Source: Quercus robur (Eukaryota > Streptophyta > Magnoliopsida > Fagales > Fagaceae). From it: 64,000 nt of DNA. The notes under the pieces were generated by a model. The model was given only the letters and a program-made list of their open reading frames with translations. It ran no database searches and was not told where the DNA came from. How positions within the stretch are numbered: the first letter of the stretch is position 1; the number at the start of each line of letters is the position of its first letter. Below are positions 23,642 to 34,022 of the stretch, one piece after another. The translations under genes and the position numbers were made by a program. The stretch covers positions 41,268,327-41,332,326 of the forward strand of contig NC_065545.1 in the NCBI RefSeq assembly GCF_932294415.1, given 5' to 3'.

Positions 23642-24067
23642 ATGGCTAGCAATGCAACGGCTAACAGGTTGAATTCCCATTGGAAGCAGGCGCCTCTCTT
23701 AAGCCCCGGTGGGATTATTGGGATAGGAGTAGCGCTAGCCGTTGTTCTCATGGTTACCTTGATTCTGTCCTTTATTTGGTGGAAGATGATGAACCAGCCA
23801 GAACCGGAAGAGCACAATGCGGAGCTTCCTCATGATCATCAGCCTCCTCTGCCGGAACTACCGCAAAGAGATTTCCATGCCGGTGAAGCTGCCACGGACT
23901 GCCCTGTCTGCCTTGAGGAGTTTGTGGAGGGTGAGAGCCTCGTTGAGCTTCCTACATGTCTCCATGCATTCCATCTTGCATGTATTCAGACGTGGTTGAC
24001 TCGGAACCATGCTTCTTGTCCTGTTTGTAGACTCCACATAGGGCTACAAGTTGACAGTGTTGTCTAA
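23642..24067 (+). CDS. ATL-type RING-H2 finger E3 ubiquitin ligase
   Basis: An intronless frame of 141 residues. A short N-terminal part is followed by one hydrophobic helix at about residues 24-47 (IIGIGVALAVVLMVTLILSF), then an acidic/proline linker and a RING-H2 finger at about 86-129. The ligands read CPVC, a CxHxxxH-type core (CLHAFHLAC) and CPVC, giving the C3H2C3 pattern. A tryptophan (TWL) precedes the last CPVC as in ATL proteins. The protein probably sits in a membrane and transfers ubiquitin from an E2 to unknown targets. It is shorter than many ATLs and no classical GLD motif is visible. No stop or frame shift; ATG 23642 is the first in frame. Confidence 0.88.
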   Translation: MASNATANRLNSHWKQAPLLSPGGIIGIGVALAVVLMVTLILSFIWWKMMNQPEPEEHNAELPHDHQPPLPELPQRDFHAGEAATDCPVCLEEFVEGESLVELPTCLHAFHLACIQTWLTRNHASCPVCRLHIGLQVDSVV

Positions 24068-24099
24068 TTGGGCTTTTAGTCTAGCAAAAATAATATGGG

Positions 24100-24100
<1 letters not shown>

Positions 24101-24140
<40 letters not shown>
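24101..24140. repeat. Poly-T tract
   Basis: About 40 T residues in the 3' flank of the RING gene. On the minus strand this is poly-A and would mimic the tail of a retroposed copy, but no coding body is attached. Confidence 0.9.
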
Positions 24141-24141
<1 letters not shown>

Positions 24142-25310
24142 TGCTGAATATAAATATGGGCTTTTATGAATGTATTTATATTGCTTATAAAAAAAAAAAT
24201 GAATGTATTTATATTTATATTTATATATAATGTTGTTTAGAATGATTGGGCCTTTGTTTATATTACAATTGATCAAATCCAAAACTATTTGATGTTGTAG
24301 AATGATGAATTTTCTCTTGTTGCATTAAATGGAAATATAGATGTGACAAAGATAATGGTTTTATGTAGGCATTGATTTTTTAATTCGGGGTGCTTGGTCA
24401 TCCTCTAAGTGGACTCAGTGGACTTCCTTTCAGCATGCCCCAACGTGAACTGCCCTTAGACTAGTAGCTTATTACCCTCTAAACTTGGTAGTTTAAAATA
24501 TAAAAATAAAAAATCAAACACATGGCATATCATAATTGGTAAAACACAAAAAGTGATACAAAAAATTTATATTCCAGCATTTCTACCTCTTTTACTTTCC
24601 AAACTTCTATGCTCCTTCAGAGATTTTTTTCTCGTTCATCCTTGCCTCATTCAAGTTCTTCCTGCATCCTCGTGATCTTGTTATAAGTCCGTCTCTTTCT
24701 CTCCCTTTTCATCTTTGATCTTTGTAGAGTCATCTAAAAGTTACTTGGTTTATTTCCAAAGTTCAATGGGATGGACAAGCTAGGAAGGCTGATTAGCAAC
24801 CGAAAAAGATGGCTCAATTTAGAAAGATCTATTCCCTTTGATAGTTCTGATCAAACGGAGAGTTAGGTTCCCTCTTCTCCCCCTCCAATGATGATATGCC
24901 TTTTAAGTTTCAGTCTCCATTGATGCTCACGCATATCCAAAAAAATAAAAAAATAAAAATTAACAATGGGTTTGCTTAATTATTTGGCTAATAAAAATAT
25001 ATTAGTTGGTGTAACTCAATATTTTTATATTATTATTGGATAAATATTTTGTCAATCTTCACACGTTATCATCACATATTCACACTTATCAAATTCGAGG
25101 AATTTTAAACTAATCGAATGTCAGTTACTCTTTTTTAAAAAAACCTACCAAAGTGATACTCTTTATTTTTCTAATAAAACTTATTACTTGAAAAAAAATC
25201 TACCAAAATTGTCTACCCGCAAAATAAATTTCCAATTCTCTCAGTTGAACCTTAACTTTTGTTGAGAGAGAGAGAGAGAGAGATGTGAAAGAAAAGAAAA
25301 CTATAGGACA
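24141..25310. other. Intergenic, no gene seen
   Basis: AT-rich sequence with a (GA)n tract at about 25264-25283. No exon was recognised. Confidence 0.5.
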
Positions 25311-25420
25311 TTACACCAAGTGTTGTATAGCTCAAAGGCATAGCCTGCTCTCCTTTATTAGGAGAACCAGATTCAAATACCCCCCTCCCATTGTTGCTAT
25401 CGAATTAGAGCAAGAGATTA
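25311..25420 (+). mobile_element. Possible tRNA-derived SINE fragment
   Basis: The words GTATAGCTCAAAGGCATAGC (A-box-like) and CCAGATTCAAATACCC (B-box-like) are spaced about 35 bases apart, followed by CCCCTCCCATTGTTG. This order is usual for plant tRNA-related SINEs. The B box departs from GGTTCGANNCC. Confidence 0.4.
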
Positions 25421-25447
25421 CAAATATCACTTGCACTGCAAGATAAG

Positions 25448-25756
25448 TTAGTCCCTGGTAATTTCAAATTCAGCACCAATTGGTAGATGATCACTTGGGT
25501 GGCTGTAATTTGGTAATCCACCAACAACATCAGATGAGTCTAGTTCTGGAAGCTCCAGGAAACTGACTGGTTTTATGTTATCAGTAGGGGCAAATAATAT
25601 ATAATCAAGAGTATTGGTGAAGTCCGGAGTGCAGTTTGTAAATGGGGGTTCTCCTCTCGTAAAAGCATAGACACTGCACAAGGGAATAGGCATGTCCTCT
25701 AAACACTCCACAGCTGGTGCCAATGGAGAGTTTCCTGGAATAAGGTACTGGTAAAC
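25448..25756 (-). pseudogene. CCR4-type deadenylase/EEP nuclease, last exon only
   Basis: An exon of 102 codons on the minus strand begins after TTGTTTCAG and ends in TAA at 25448. It carries TNTLDYILFAP and YSHPSDHLPIGAEFEI, the C-terminal end of the endonuclease/exonuclease/phosphatase fold as in plant CCR4 homologues. The SDH motif contains the catalytic histidine of the family. An intact protein would shorten mRNA poly-A tails. No upstream exons of this gene are seen in the following 4 kb; instead, exons of an unrelated gene appear at 26.4-26.8 kb in the same orientation. It is either a fragment or the end of a gene with a very large intron. Confidence 0.7.
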
Positions 25757-26429
25757 CTGAAACAAGAAGAATGTTATAGCCATTTCAAGAACTTATGAGC
25801 TATAAACATTAACTCATCTCTATAAAAGCTTACAAACTAAGGTAAAACATTATCCGAATCTGGCAACCAAACAAAGCCACTTGTAAACTACTTGGGTTTC
25901 TTTGACTACCAACTACCAAGTTTATTGGACAATTTGGCTGGCTAGCAGCGAAACCAACCAAGCTTTGCTTCTATTTCTTGCTTAATTTTTGCTTCTTGAT
26001 ACACTTCAATGAAAAACAAATATATTAATTCAATTTAAACGTTACATATTTATCCAATTTACAAGCCAAACCATTCAAGACTTCTCTTTTTTTTTTTTTT
26101 TTTTTTTTGGGTGTAATTATCCCTCTAAAAAGAAAAAATATATATATTTTTGGTTAAAAAAGTGATAACTAAAATCATATACATTCATTGTGACTTTTTG
26201 TACTTGAAATTATTAAATGTGAAGATTAAAAGATTTACATATACAATTCTTGATAAATAAGATTATTTAAGGGTCTCTTGACCTTCAAAATAAGATTAAA
26301 AAAAAAAAAAAAAAACTCAATCATGCACAAAAACCACATAATACAACCAAATACAAATACATCGTCCAATGTATACAACCATATACAAAAACATCAAAAG
26401 TCCAATGTATTATAACCAATCAACCCAGA

Positions 26430-26830
26430 TCATTACAAGACAAAAATTAACATCTGAAAATAAGGATATTGTAAAGGTACTGGAAGAGCATGACCTTGGC
26501 AATGAATTCTTTCTTTGGAAAGCCAAGAACCCATTTTCAACAAGGTAGCCAAAGCAGGGGCAGCAGCTGAACCAAATTCAAGTGCAGAAGCTAATAATGG
26601 AACTAACTGTATAAACAAGAAAACAAAAACATAAGCTGGCATTCAAAGGCATTTCAGGTAGATATATAACATTAGAATTTCCATGTCACACTTTTTTCAG
26701 GACGATTGGACGAGGAAGCTGCTCTGCTAAATTTGGAAGCTTAAGGAAGAAGGTATCCTTTTCAACACTGTCTTTTAAATTTAGAGTCTCCATAAAATGT
26801 ATTGTGTCCACCAGTTGTAACACCATATGT
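26430..26830 (-). pseudogene. SCY1-like (ARM/HEAT-repeat pseudokinase) exon fragments
   Basis: Two exon-like segments on the minus strand. The first (about 26820-26694) encodes NLKDSVEKDTFFLKLPNLAE and ends at a GTGTGA donor. The second (about 26612-26435) encodes VPLLASALEFGSAAAPAL and KMGSWLSKE, after which the frame shifts by one base and FIAKV-like sequence resumes. These match the HEAT-repeat part of plant SCY1-like proteins, known for roles in trafficking and tRNA export. The kinase-like domain and the rest of the protein are absent. It is a broken fragment. Confidence 0.65.
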
Positions 26831-29576
26831 CTCTAAGGGGCAACAAATGTAACTAAAAAATAACACAACCAGCCACCAAGAGATCCATACTACATTAAAT
26901 TCAACACACAAGTATATTATATTCAAAACAGATGAATTATATCCAACCTTTCCTGCTCCAGAAATAGGGTTAGTAGAGCATACCCACTTGACAAAGATCG
27001 AATAATAGTATTTAGAAACCGAAGCTGCCTATGAAGACAACTACAGAGAAAGGGATAGTCCAAGCCATTACTGACAAGGTAAATTTATAGCACTATTTGT
27101 ACTCCAACTTGTGCACCCTATTTCCACATTGAGATTGCACATAATTTAGTAGATCGTAAGAAAAATGCTTGCATCGTGAACTGAAGCGGAGATGCGAATT
27201 AAAGAAAACACATGCCCCTCGTCAAAAAAAAGAAAAAGAAAACACAAGCTCAAAATTTTCCTGACAACTTTTTCCTCACAAAACAAGCATATTAGTTATG
27301 AGAGTCATATCAAGAACTAGACAACATAAATCACACAAAAAAAAAAAAAAAAAATCTATATGTTTTGTTCTAGTAGCTCAACTATTGTATTGACAATGTT
27401 ACTAACACACCACATTGTAAGCATTCACAACACCAAACACAACTGTAATAAATATAAAATACTCAAAACTTTTTTTTTTTTAAATCTCATTTCAAGCACT
27501 AAAGGGAGATCCGAGAGGGATGAAAAACTTCCCAAAAAAAAAAAAAAAGAAAAGAAAAGAAAAAAGACACACCTGATCAGTTGGGATACTCACCCTTTAG
27601 TGCATAAGCATAACAATCAAACTTAGCTGTGAATGGTTAGAGAGAAAAAGAATTTTTTGCAAAAAACAGTCCTAATTAACCAACCATACTGCAACAATAG
27701 TAAAAAAAAAATTAGTAAAATGGCTGGCTGTAATTATGCAGAATCAATTCAAGCATCAGAAGCTTAAACCAGTAGAGTTAGCCACCAAAAAAAAAAAAAA
27801 AAAAACCACGATCGCAATTGCACTTGCAGTGGTATAAGTACTTATGTGTAGTGCTTCAAAAAATGCAGGAAATTTGTGAAATGTTAAATTGTATAAACAA
27901 ACACAGCAAAATCTGCTAGATTTAAACAAAGTTTGGATGATCTAATTAAATAATTATTTGAATTTCGTATATAATTAACAAGGGGGGGGGGGGGGGGAAT
28001 GTGTAATTTGCATCAATTTATTATTGATTAGATCAATTATGTAACTATAATCAACGTTTCTTGGACTCCTCAAAATCAACCAGACAATGCATGGCATATT
28101 GACTTATAGCAGGTGATACCAGAGCCAAAAACTCCTGTTCAATGTAAATTTTAATAAATTTAGATATCCTCTGCCTCGAGACAGTCAAATTCTACCATTG
28201 GATTGATGTGACAGTGATCCTTCCTGCAAATTCAAAGCTCCTTATAATACAAGTTCAGACAACAAAGGAATGAGATGTGGCATATTGGGTTTTGGCATAC
28301 AAGTTTAGACAATTTTAACAAATGGTTTAAAACTTTAATCAAGAGAAACAACACAAAATACCCAAAAATTCCAGCCAATTACTACAAAAAGAGAGTCCCA
28401 AAAATTCCCCGTGAAACATACCTTAAAACACAAATCAGTACTTTGCCCCACTTTTGACATCTTTACTTGAAAAAAGGGGCCATAGAATGGATCAATTAGA
28501 AGGAAAACATAAAAGAAATAGATGAGAACGTAGCTATTTAACATATTAAAACAATTTGCAGAAATTGAGTTAGGATGGTCTTGTATCCATAACGGGAAAG
28601 AAAATTACAGATGAGTAGGAAGGACAATTTGCAGCCTCACAAGCAATTATTACAAATGACACTTTCTGCATCTAAGTACATTTTTGTACGACATTAATCC
28701 ATAGTAATTACTTTTAATTTTAAGGTAAAGGTATGCTTCATGAGAACTTGGAAGTCATCATTTAAATGTCAAATTGTCCATATCTGCAATCAAAATTTTA
28801 ACTTAGATGGAAGGTCTTATTCCCGTTACCCACATACTCAATGGTGAATTTTCTAGCACTATAGGAAGTTTTACAAGTTTATAATGCATCAATATGATGC
28901 ACTGATACCATGCCATAACTAAACCGAGTTAATACTTTTAGGTCAGACATAAACATCTTATCAAAAAGAAAAAAGAATGCAGGCTTTGTATTCATTGGAA
29001 CTGAACAATAACAAATATAAGGGAAAAATAGATTAACAATTACAAGCTACATAACTTGAAAATGAATTTATAAAATTCATAAGCTCTAGTAAATTTTATA
29101 AACAAAATGAGTGTGAAAATCTCTGCAATGTAAAGAAGTTGAATAGAGCATTGAATTGCAATGACCTAAACCAGGCAAAAATTAAATTGATACTATTGAT
29201 AAACCAATGCTCGTTTCCATAGGAAACCTAAAATTAACAAACACAGCAACACAAAAAAACCTCATAGATCCAACCCATACTTAAATTGATATTATTCAAA
29301 TACTACACCATTAACAGTTACCAACTCCTTTTTAAGCATTTCTTCAATATGATATGTTCAAACCTCATACATCCAACCTGTACTTCATATTCCAAAGGAT
29401 AGGTATGTAATTCCATTTCCAAAGTATCCAAACCCTAGCCCCAAATTATATTATTGGCGAGGAAGAGAAATATCAATGGAGAGAATGAGAGAGAGAAAAC
29501 AAGAGAGAATACCAAAATTCCTTTGCAAAGTTCTACTAGGTAATTTCCAAATTCAAAATTTTTTTTCTTGGGAAAC

Positions 29577-29580
<4 letters not shown>
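26831..29580. other. AT-rich region, no clear gene
   Basis: The stretch holds poly-A runs (27339-27354, 27535-27548, 27788-27806), a run of 16 G at 27982-27997, and an exon-like minus-strand piece at about 28040-28140 (acceptor-like AACAG, then EFLALVSPAISQYAMHC, ending in TGA) that I could not assign. No other coding signal. Confidence 0.45.

Positions 29581-29644
<64 letters not shown>
29581..29644. repeat. (GA)n microsatellite
   Basis: An uninterrupted AG dinucleotide run of about 64 bases. Open frames across it on both strands are artefacts. Confidence 0.95.
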
Positions 29645-29646
<2 letters not shown>

Positions 29647-30021
29647 ATAATCAAACAAAGGGGCGAAGGAGAGGGTTCTGACTATCAACGACTGGTCGTC
29701 ATCAGAGATTGGATCGTCGACCACCGCGCCTCAACCTATTGTCGGAGATGAGATGACACACACACACACAAGGAGAATTTTCTAAGAGTTCTTTTAACGA
29801 CCCAAGGAAAAGCGCTAGCCACATCTGCGCTAATTCTTAACGTCCTCGTTAGGGCCCATTTTGTGGGGTAGTGTCTCCGAGTTCACACGGGATTACCGAG
29901 CCGGTTCTGATAAAAGTGCTAACCATATCTGCGCTAATCCTTAACGTCCTCGTTAGGGCCCACTTTGTGGGGTAGTGTCTCCGAGTCCACACGGGATTAC
30001 TGGGCCGGCTCTGATACCATA

Positions 30022-30318
30022 TGTAACGACCCAAGGAAAAGCGTTAACCACATCTATGCTATACCTCAAAAGGACTAGTCATAATTGAGACTCCTTGTAG
30101 TTGTTAATAAAGTCTAGATCTACCTAGTAAATACCCGATGTATTGTGATGTCCCAATTTAATTGATTGTGTGATGTGTGTGGGTATGTGATCAGTCCCAC
30201 ATCGGGTATTTACTGGGTAGATCTGGGTTTTATTAACAACTACAAGGAGTCTCAATTGTGACTAGTCCTTTTGAGGTATAGCGCAAATGTGGCTAGCGCT
30301 TTTCTTTGGGTCGTTACA
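30022..30318. repeat. LTR built as a ~118-bp fold-back palindrome
   Basis: The first ~118 bases (TGTAACGACCCAAGGAAAAGC ... AAATACCCGATG) are repeated as an inverted complement in the last ~118 bases (CATCGGGTATTTAC ... GGGTCGTTACA), separated by about 60 bases. The LTR would form a long hairpin. Confidence 0.88.
30194..30236 (+). promoter_or_regulatory. USE-like plus TATA-like pair (snRNA-type promoter motif)
   Basis: GTCCCACATCG at 30194-30204 is an exact match to the plant snRNA upstream sequence element RTCCCACATCG. A TTTTATTAA word starts about 24 bases after it. In plants a spacing near 25 is the Pol III (U6-like) arrangement. Whether it is used is unknown. Confidence 0.45.
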
Positions 30319-31616
30319 GTTCTCATTTAGTTTGGAGGATGGTTGAACAAAATGAAAATGAGTTTTCAAGGAGAGTGAGCAAAGACTTTATTCGAAAATT
30401 GGTTTTCTGAATTCTAAGTTTGTGAAAGAGAGAAAGAGACTTTATTCCAAGGGTTAAAACATTTGGATATCTTTTATTAAGGGTTGTGTTAGAATTCCAT
30501 TGAAGAATGTAAAAATTTGGGATTTGGATCCAATGCAATACCTAGGGTATTGCACCGGGTGCAATTACTCTAATCCCTCTCACATAAATTTTATTATTCT
30601 TAACTTTTAACTTTAACTTTTTAACTTCTCTTAACTGTTTTTCAACTTTTTGTATTTAATGGTTGAGATTGAAAGTTACTTTTTCCAACTTTCAATTTCA
30701 ACCATCTATTACTATTGCATCAGGTGCTGATCTTAATCCAAAAATTCGGAGGCAACAATTACATGGGATTTTAGTGTTTTAGTTTATTTCAAGGGTTTTA
30801 ATGACCATTGTAACAAGATTAGTCGTATTTTAATTAGTGCGCTAGCTTTTAATGTTTGTTTCAACCATTTTCACTAAACCCTTGGAAAAAGTGGGTTGAA
30901 ACAAGTCATGTTTTTTGTAGTGAACAAGAGCTTCCTGAACCTCCAACTTCAATTCACTCTACTGAAATTTATGATTAAGCTGCTACTTCAACAACATTAA
31001 TCGATGAAGCTAACATAGAACTTCAATTTGATTTAATTATTTTATTGAACTTGGTGTGGAATCACCATTATTACACATTCATTTTTGGTTTTGCAGTTGC
31101 AACTTATCTAATTATCTTGGGCCTGTTTGTTACTATTGTTTAAACAGCATTTTTCAATGTTTAAACAATATTACACGTATTTTCACACATTTTTTCACCC
31201 ACACATATTTTCAAAAAATACAAATAACTTTACTAGAAATTTCTTACCAATTGAGCCCCTCATCTTAGGAATAAGAATTCATTTCCCTTAAAAAAATGCT
31301 TTAAAAAAAATCATGAATTTCTATTTTACCCTCCCTTAAATTGTCATCCACATCACCATCTCATAGGAAATTTGAAACTTTTTTCTTTTGAGCTTTTTAA
31401 AAACCTATTTTTTAGCCCTTCATGGTAGATTAATGCAAATAATTTGAACTTTATTTAAAAATAAATGGAAGTGAGTATAAATAATTTTATAAAAAAAAAA
31501 AACTCTAGGGAGCTCATTGCAATTTCCGATAATAATTTTTTGTTGTTGTCTTAACTAGCAAATAAATAGAAAGCTCATAGCTATGTACAATACAAACCTC
31601 AAAAGCAAAAGCAAAA
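30319..31616. other. Intergenic and 5' flank of next gene
   Basis: No coding sequence recognised. The last few hundred bases should contain the promoter and 5' UTR of the 613-residue gene, but no clear TATA box could be singled out. Confidence 0.45.
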
Positions 31617-33458
31617 ATGCAAAACCCTCCTCAAAACCTCACACTCTCACTGTCTCTCTCAAAAACCCACTTCCATTTTATCCCCTATTTTCTTCGCTTC
31701 CCCCAAATCCAATGCCCCAATTCTCTCAAAACCCATTTCTCTGTTCACTGCTCCGCTCGAGCAGGAGCAGGAGGAGGAGGAGGAGCAGGACGAGGTCGAG
31801 GAGGCAAGAAGAAGCAGCCGAAGAAGCAAGGAGGCAGCGGTTCAGGAGGCCGCATAGAGGGAGACGCCGCGTTCCGGCGAGCCATTAAGGAAGGCGCCCG
31901 CGATAAAAGCAGGAAGATGGCGGAGACCCGGTTCCTCCGCCGCAACAGCGACAAGAACAACAAGGGCCTTAACCAGGCCGACCATTTCACCGAAGACGAG
32001 CTTCAAGAGATTGGCTTAGGCTACGACCGTATGGTTCGATTCATGGACAAAGACGACCCCAATCTCCGACACCCATATGACCGGTACAAGTATGGCCAGT
32101 ACGGCCCTTACTCCTGGCGTGGTGTTGTCGTTGGTGACCCCATTCGCGGCCGCTTCTCGGATGAGCGTGTCACTTTGATCAGTGAAGTCAGGGACCAGGA
32201 AGAGTGGGAGAAGATTGAGCAGTTTGAAATGGCTACGGATTTCGGTAAGAGATTGAAGGAAATGGAAAATAATGTCAAAATTGATAATAATACTGATAGT
32301 ATTAAAGGGTTATTTAAGCATTTCTGGGTGTTTGTGAGACACCCCAAATGGAGAGTTAATGAATTGCCTTGGGAACAATGGACTTTGGTGTGTGAGGTTG
32401 TTGTGGAAGCCCCGAAAGGAAGGTTGGATAAGTGGAGTTTGATGGGTAGGTTTGGGAATAAGGCGAGGTCTCTTATAACGCAATGTGCGGCATGGATGAG
32501 GCCTGATATTCTGTATGTTAAGAGGCCGGTGTATCAGTCTCGGTTTGAGCCTCAGGAGGATTTTTTTAAGGGGTTGATGCCGTTATTGGATCCGAAAACG
32601 GAGAGGCAGTACTTGTTTGAGGTGAGGAATGAGGATGGGAGTGTTGATGCTTGTACTTATTTTGGTGGATTGTGCAAGATCCTGAGGGCCAATCCCAAAG
32701 CGTTTGTGGATGATGTGGTGAACAAGTATGAGAAGTTGAGTGATGAGAGGAAGTCTGAGTGTTTGGAGTTTCTTTTGAGTAATCATCCAACGCAGAACTT
32801 GTTGCATCCGTATACTAAGGAGTGGAAAGCAAAGTTGGAGGAGATGGAGTTGGGGTGTGATGCCCCGGATGATGATGAGGATGGGCTCAGCAGTAATGCA
32901 GGTGAGACTGAGGTTGTAGAGTGGATTGAGGATGATGGTAATGACGAGGAGGAGGAGGAGGAGGATGAATGCATTGTTGAGAATGATGATGATGGTGATG
33001 TAGTTATGGATTCAGAAGAAGGTGGAGATGATGAATCTGGTATTGAAGAAGAGGATTTAAGTGTAGAAGAGGATAAGAAGTTTTGGGAGGAGGAGTTTCG
33101 AAAGGCAGTGAGCAGCGCGGATGCAATGGAGAAGTTAGCAAAACGGAGTGTCGAAGTGTCAAACAAGTTCTATAAGGAGCAGTTGAGGGAAATGGAATCA
33201 CAGAAAAAGGGAAAAGTTAAAAACATTTCAGAAGATGGAGATGAAACTGCACTGAGGGGCAAATGGCCAAAAGTGAGTCCAGAGGAATGGAAGCGTGTTG
33301 GGTATGGTCCATGGAGAAAAAGGATTAAGAAGAGTAAAATTCCTCCGGAGTTGTTTTTGCGAGCTACAGTAAGACCATTCACTTACAGAAATCTTGTAAA
33401 GGAGATTGTTTTGGTGAGGCATGGAATTGTAGATGGTGATTTTAGTTGGAAAGAATAA
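31617..33458 (+). CDS. Plant-specific acidic protein, likely organelle-targeted, function unknown
   Basis: A single intact frame of 613 residues with no intron. ATG 31617 is the first in-frame start. The first ~50 residues are rich in Ser, Thr, Leu and Pro, low in acidic residues, and look like a chloroplast or mitochondrial transit peptide. A Gly/Arg/Lys tract follows (about 50-78). The core (about 110-425) is well structured, with YGQYGPYSWRGVVVGDPIRG, FWVFVRHPKWRVNELPWEQW and TYFGGLCKI; I recognise it as a conserved plant protein but cannot name it. Residues about 430-495 are strongly acidic (runs of Glu/Asp), and the C-terminal ~100 are helical and basic, with WPKVSPEEWKRVGYGPWRKR. The mix of acidic and basic tracts suggests nucleic-acid or ribosome association, which is inference. 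The stop codon overlaps an AATAAA word (33455-33460). Confidence 0.85.
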   Translation: MQNPPQNLTLSLSLSKTHFHFIPYFLRFPQIQCPNSLKTHFSVHCSARAGAGGGGGAGRGRGGKKKQPKKQGGSGSGGRIEGDAAFRRAIKEGARDKSRKMAETRFLRRNSDKNNKGLNQADHFTEDELQEIGLGYDRMVRFMDKDDPNLRHPYDRYKYGQYGPYSWRGVVVGDPIRGRFSDERVTLISEVRDQEEWEKIEQFEMATDFGKRLKEMENNVKIDNNTDSIKGLFKHFWVFVRHPKWRVNELPWEQWTLVCEVVVEAPKGRLDKWSLMGRFGNKARSLITQCAAWMRPDILYVKRPVYQSRFEPQEDFFKGLMPLLDPKTERQYLFEVRNEDGSVDACTYFGGLCKILRANPKAFVDDVVNKYEKLSDERKSECLEFLLSNHPTQNLLHPYTKEWKAKLEEMELGCDAPDDDEDGLSSNAGETEVVEWIEDDGNDEEEEEEDECIVENDDDGDVVMDSEEGGDDESGIEEEDLSVEEDKKFWEEEFRKAVSSADAMEKLAKRSVEVSNKFYKEQLREMESQKKGKVKNISEDGDETALRGKWPKVSPEEWKRVGYGPWRKRIKKSKIPPELFLRATVRPFTYRNLVKEIVLVRHGIVDGDFSWKE

Positions 33459-33990
33459 AGTTTTAGCCTTTTGTTGTTCATATTGTTACTGTGTAAATTC
33501 TGTTCAATCTCTGAATTTTGAAGGAAGCTAGAAGGTTGAGTGGTTTATTTACCTTTTGAGCTATGTGGTTAGTGCCAGTTAACACAGATTTGATCAGTGT
33601 TTTTGTTTCCATAATTTTGGAAATTTTTACTAGTAAATTGGTACGTTTTTCTTGAGCTCTGTACTCTCTATGTATCTAGTAAAGTTTATTTCTAGAGTAT
33701 TTTTCTATGACCCTAAAACCATACAACAAGTTGACACCTTAAGAATGGACTAAGTTGGCCGTTCTTGTTTTAGATGATTTTGGTGCCTGCGTTTTACCAG
33801 GTAATAGAGGATTTGGCATGAACCAGACAATAATCTTTGTCAATCAGTTGTAGGATTGTTATCTAGTCTCTGTGTGAGAAACCCAAAGCCTCTTAATGCT
33901 TATAATGTACATAAGCATCATTTTGCTGACATGATTTGATCCTTTTACACAGCTGTCTCCAATACAAGTACAACACCAGAACCCCTCTCC

Positions 33991-34022
<32 letters not shown>

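Larger units (their letters stand above)
29797..30318 (-). mobile_element. TRIM-like LTR element fragment (LTR, primer site, interior)
   Basis: Read on the minus strand: an LTR from 30318 to 30022 (297 bp, TGTAACGACCC...GGGTCGTTACA), a two-base spacer, then TGGTATCAGAGCC (30019-30007), the initiator-Met primer site used by many copia and TRIM elements. The interior holds two ~110-bp repeats with TAACGAGGACGTTAAG and ends (29832-29797) in another copy of the LTR end (GCTTTTCCTTGGGTCGTTA). No coding sequence. The second LTR is mostly missing, so no target duplication can be shown. Confidence 0.72.

Noticed and set aside
29476-29751. Open frames on both strands across 29.5-29.7 kb
   Set aside because: They are created by the (GA)n repeat, which has no stops in these frames.
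29797-30318. Cassandra-type TRIM with 5S rRNA in its LTR
   Set aside because: No 5S rRNA core words were found in the LTR.
31583-31888. Alternative plus-strand frame overlapping the start of the 613-residue gene
   Set aside because: It is a shadow in another frame of a low-complexity Ser/Arg-rich region; the longer frame continues as a conserved-looking protein.
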